Shown here one piece after another: positions 62,455 to 64,000 of a stretch of DNA of 64,000 bases. The stretch lies in the NCBI GenBank assembly GCA_020137815.1, contig CM035355.1, forward strand, positions 4,512,520 through 4,576,519. Direction: 5' to 3'. Numbering within the stretch: position 1 is the stretch's first letter; each line of letters begins with the position of its first letter. A program made the position numbers and the translations under genes. The notes below the pieces were generated by a model. The model had not been told where the DNA came from. It did no database searches and was given only the letters and a program-made list of their open reading frames with translations. Origin of the DNA: Hormiphora californensis (lineage: Eukaryota; Ctenophora; Tentaculata; Cydippida; Pleurobrachiidae).

Positions 62455-63657
62455 TATAATAATAATAATAATAATAATATAAGTTTTTGTATACCGCCCA
62501 GGCAAAACAGGGCCAGCAAACTGAATTTTGACTGACACTGCTCAGCGTCAGAGCGGTATACCTAAATTATAACACCTTCCTTACTTATGACACACACTAT
62601 TAAAATCTGGATTTAAACACACCATAGATAGACTTTTATTGATGAAAATACGGGCCTCATAAAATACGAACCAACTTAGATAGGCATAAAAATGCTCTCA
62701 CACTGAATAAGCTAAATTACAAAGTCAGCAGCTCTCATGCTACTCAAAGACAGCAGCTCTCAAAGCTATTAAAAAGTCAGCAGCTATTACTGCAAGCCCG
62801 GTAAATGTAATGAGGAATAACACTGTCTAAATAAACGTCTGCCTAAGGGGAACACTAAACCCAGACCAGAACAGAACCAGTGACCCAAAGACTCAGGTGC
62901 TACTGCTCTCTGGATCAACGAAAGCTTCCTTAAATAGCCGGGTCTTAAGCCTTGTCTTGAAGAGTTCAACAGGGTGAACAGACCTTAACTCCAATGGCAG
63001 GGAGTTCCACACTTCCGGCAGGAATACAGAGATCCTCCTCCTTCTTAACTTAGAATTCGCATTTACACTTGAGAGCTTTGGATATTTCAACCTGAAGAAA
63101 TCTGGAACTGAGGTAGATCGGGTAGGTTTTACAGGTTCAGGATTGTCATCACGAGGGACCAGGTCCATCAGATACTTGGGTGCAGTGCCTCGTACAATCT
63201 TGTACGCCAAAAGACATGCCTTGAAAGTCAGCCTCTGCTCAATAGGTAGAATGTGTGCCTCCTTGTAGTATTCTGTGTAGTCATCCTGATGTCCCTTTAA
63301 ATTGAAAATGAAACGCACGCAAGAATTCAGGGTCTTCTGAAGATACCTCAATATCCTCTTAGGTAGTCCATAGTGAAGGATGTTGCAGTAATCAATCCGG
63401 GAAATGACCAGTTGCTTGACCAACATAATCTTGGTATCTTTGTCAAGACACTTGTTGACCTGCCACAAGTTCTTGAGCATAAGGCCACACTGTTTCTTAA
63501 CATTGAATATCTGTCTCTCAAGAGTCAACTGATGGTCCATGAGAACACCAAGGGTCTTTCCTGTCGTCCCCTTACATTCCATAGGCCTCACCACCGAACC
63601 TCCAAACTGGATCTCTGGATCAAATGCCATCTTTTCCAAGGAGCTTGTCTTTCCCAA
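62455..63657 (-). pseudogene. 5'-truncated L2/CR1-like LINE (RT C-terminal part)
   Basis: Homology starts at LGKTSSLEKMAFDPEIQFGG (about 63657) and continues to the typical end RRRRISVFLPEVWNSLPLEL...FKTRLKTRLF, stopping at 62893. It is related to the ORF2 at 56461-59447 (about two-thirds of residues alike by eye) but is a different subfamily. The 3' UTR has the GCGGTATA/TATACCGC pair and an (AAT)n tail at about 62455-62480. The RT catalytic motifs are absent. The cut at the 5' side is typical of incomplete target-primed reverse transcription. Confidence 0.85.
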
Positions 63658-63888
63658 CATACAACAATATAAAGAAAATAGTTTTATAAAATAATCATAA
63701 ATCATCACTGTCCTGTGATCCAGTTCTAGTTGGAATGCACTGTGGTCCAACTACAAAGTGAACAACATGACCTCGCCCCACTACAAACTGCAGCTGGGAA
63801 GAGCGGGGCTAGCTTATAACGCTTCTCATGTATAGACTCACAGCATTACAAACTATTTATGACTATACCATTTACACTTTTAATTTTT

Positions 63889-64000
63889 TATACCCGGTTG
63901 CGTACATTTAATCCTGTCTAACAATTAATGTAACTTGGCAATCAATTTTAATTTTGTACTCACCATGTTCCACTCCCTCCTATCCTCTAGGGAATGTAGA
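63889..64000. repeat. Right arm of the perfect inverted repeat, running off the window
   Basis: TATACCCGGTTGCGTACATT onward is the exact complement of 62341-62452. The stretch 63660-63888 between the LINE and this arm shows nothing recognisable. Confidence 0.9.

Overview
The window is animal nuclear DNA. Its genes are split by short GT-AG introns, and it carries metazoan families (a PIX-type Rho GEF, a RAD23 homologue, a multi-exon C2H2 zinc-finger gene, single-domain CCP and fucolectin-like proteins), L2/CR1-like non-LTR retrotransposons, many foldback MITEs and very abundant (CT)n/(GA)n tracts. A marine invertebrate fits best. The species cannot be fixed from the sequence and a sponge is only a guess. 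I built the gene models by hand from open frames, splice sites and phase matching; in every model given, exon phases chain without stops.

Layout. 1-8.9 kb: a 163-bp tandem array, inverted-repeat elements including a TA-flanked mariner-like MITE, and microsatellites; no convincing gene. 8.98-10.22 kb (-): a four-exon gene for a 127-aa membrane protein with one CCP/sushi domain. 11.5-12.1 kb (+): a fragment matching the C-terminal catalytic part of RAG1-like recombinases, with the third acidic residue and a C-x2-C-x3-GH-x4-C zinc knuckle. 13.8-16.2 kb (-): complete RAD23 (359 aa), followed upstream by a G-rich 41-bp minisatellite. 17-22 kb: nested foldback MITEs, one group carrying telomere-like CCCTAA runs. 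22.9-26 kb: an odd homopolymer-inflated stretch, probably poor consensus. 28.8-35.5 kb (-): a five-finger C2H2 gene with an intact 1166-aa EN+RT retrotransposon inside an intron. 39.0-40.7 kb (-): a four-exon unknown gene of 174 aa. 41-49 kb: two large foldback elements, a decayed RT and MITEs. 49.8-53.3 kb (+): PIX-type GEF (CH-SH3-DH-PH). 53.2-54.0 kb (-): an unknown 201-aa coiled-coil protein whose last exon is antisense to the proposed last PIX exon. 54.5-55.1 kb (-): a secreted fucolectin/F5-8C-like protein. 56.1-60.7 kb (-): a two-ORF L2/CR1-like LINE, with a canonical -1 frameshift heptamer at the ORF overlap, sitting between (CAAA)n tracts. 61.6-62.3 kb (+): the last two exons of an unknown gene. 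62.3-64 kb: a perfect inverted repeat around a 5'-truncated LINE.

The host genes do not form a pathway. They cover DNA repair and proteasome shuttling (RAD23), Rho GTPase signalling (PIX), transcription (zinc finger) and cell-surface or secreted recognition (CCP, fucolectin). The most interesting item is the RAG1-like fragment. Next come the LINE frameshift site and the nested MITE insertion with an exact 8-bp target duplication.
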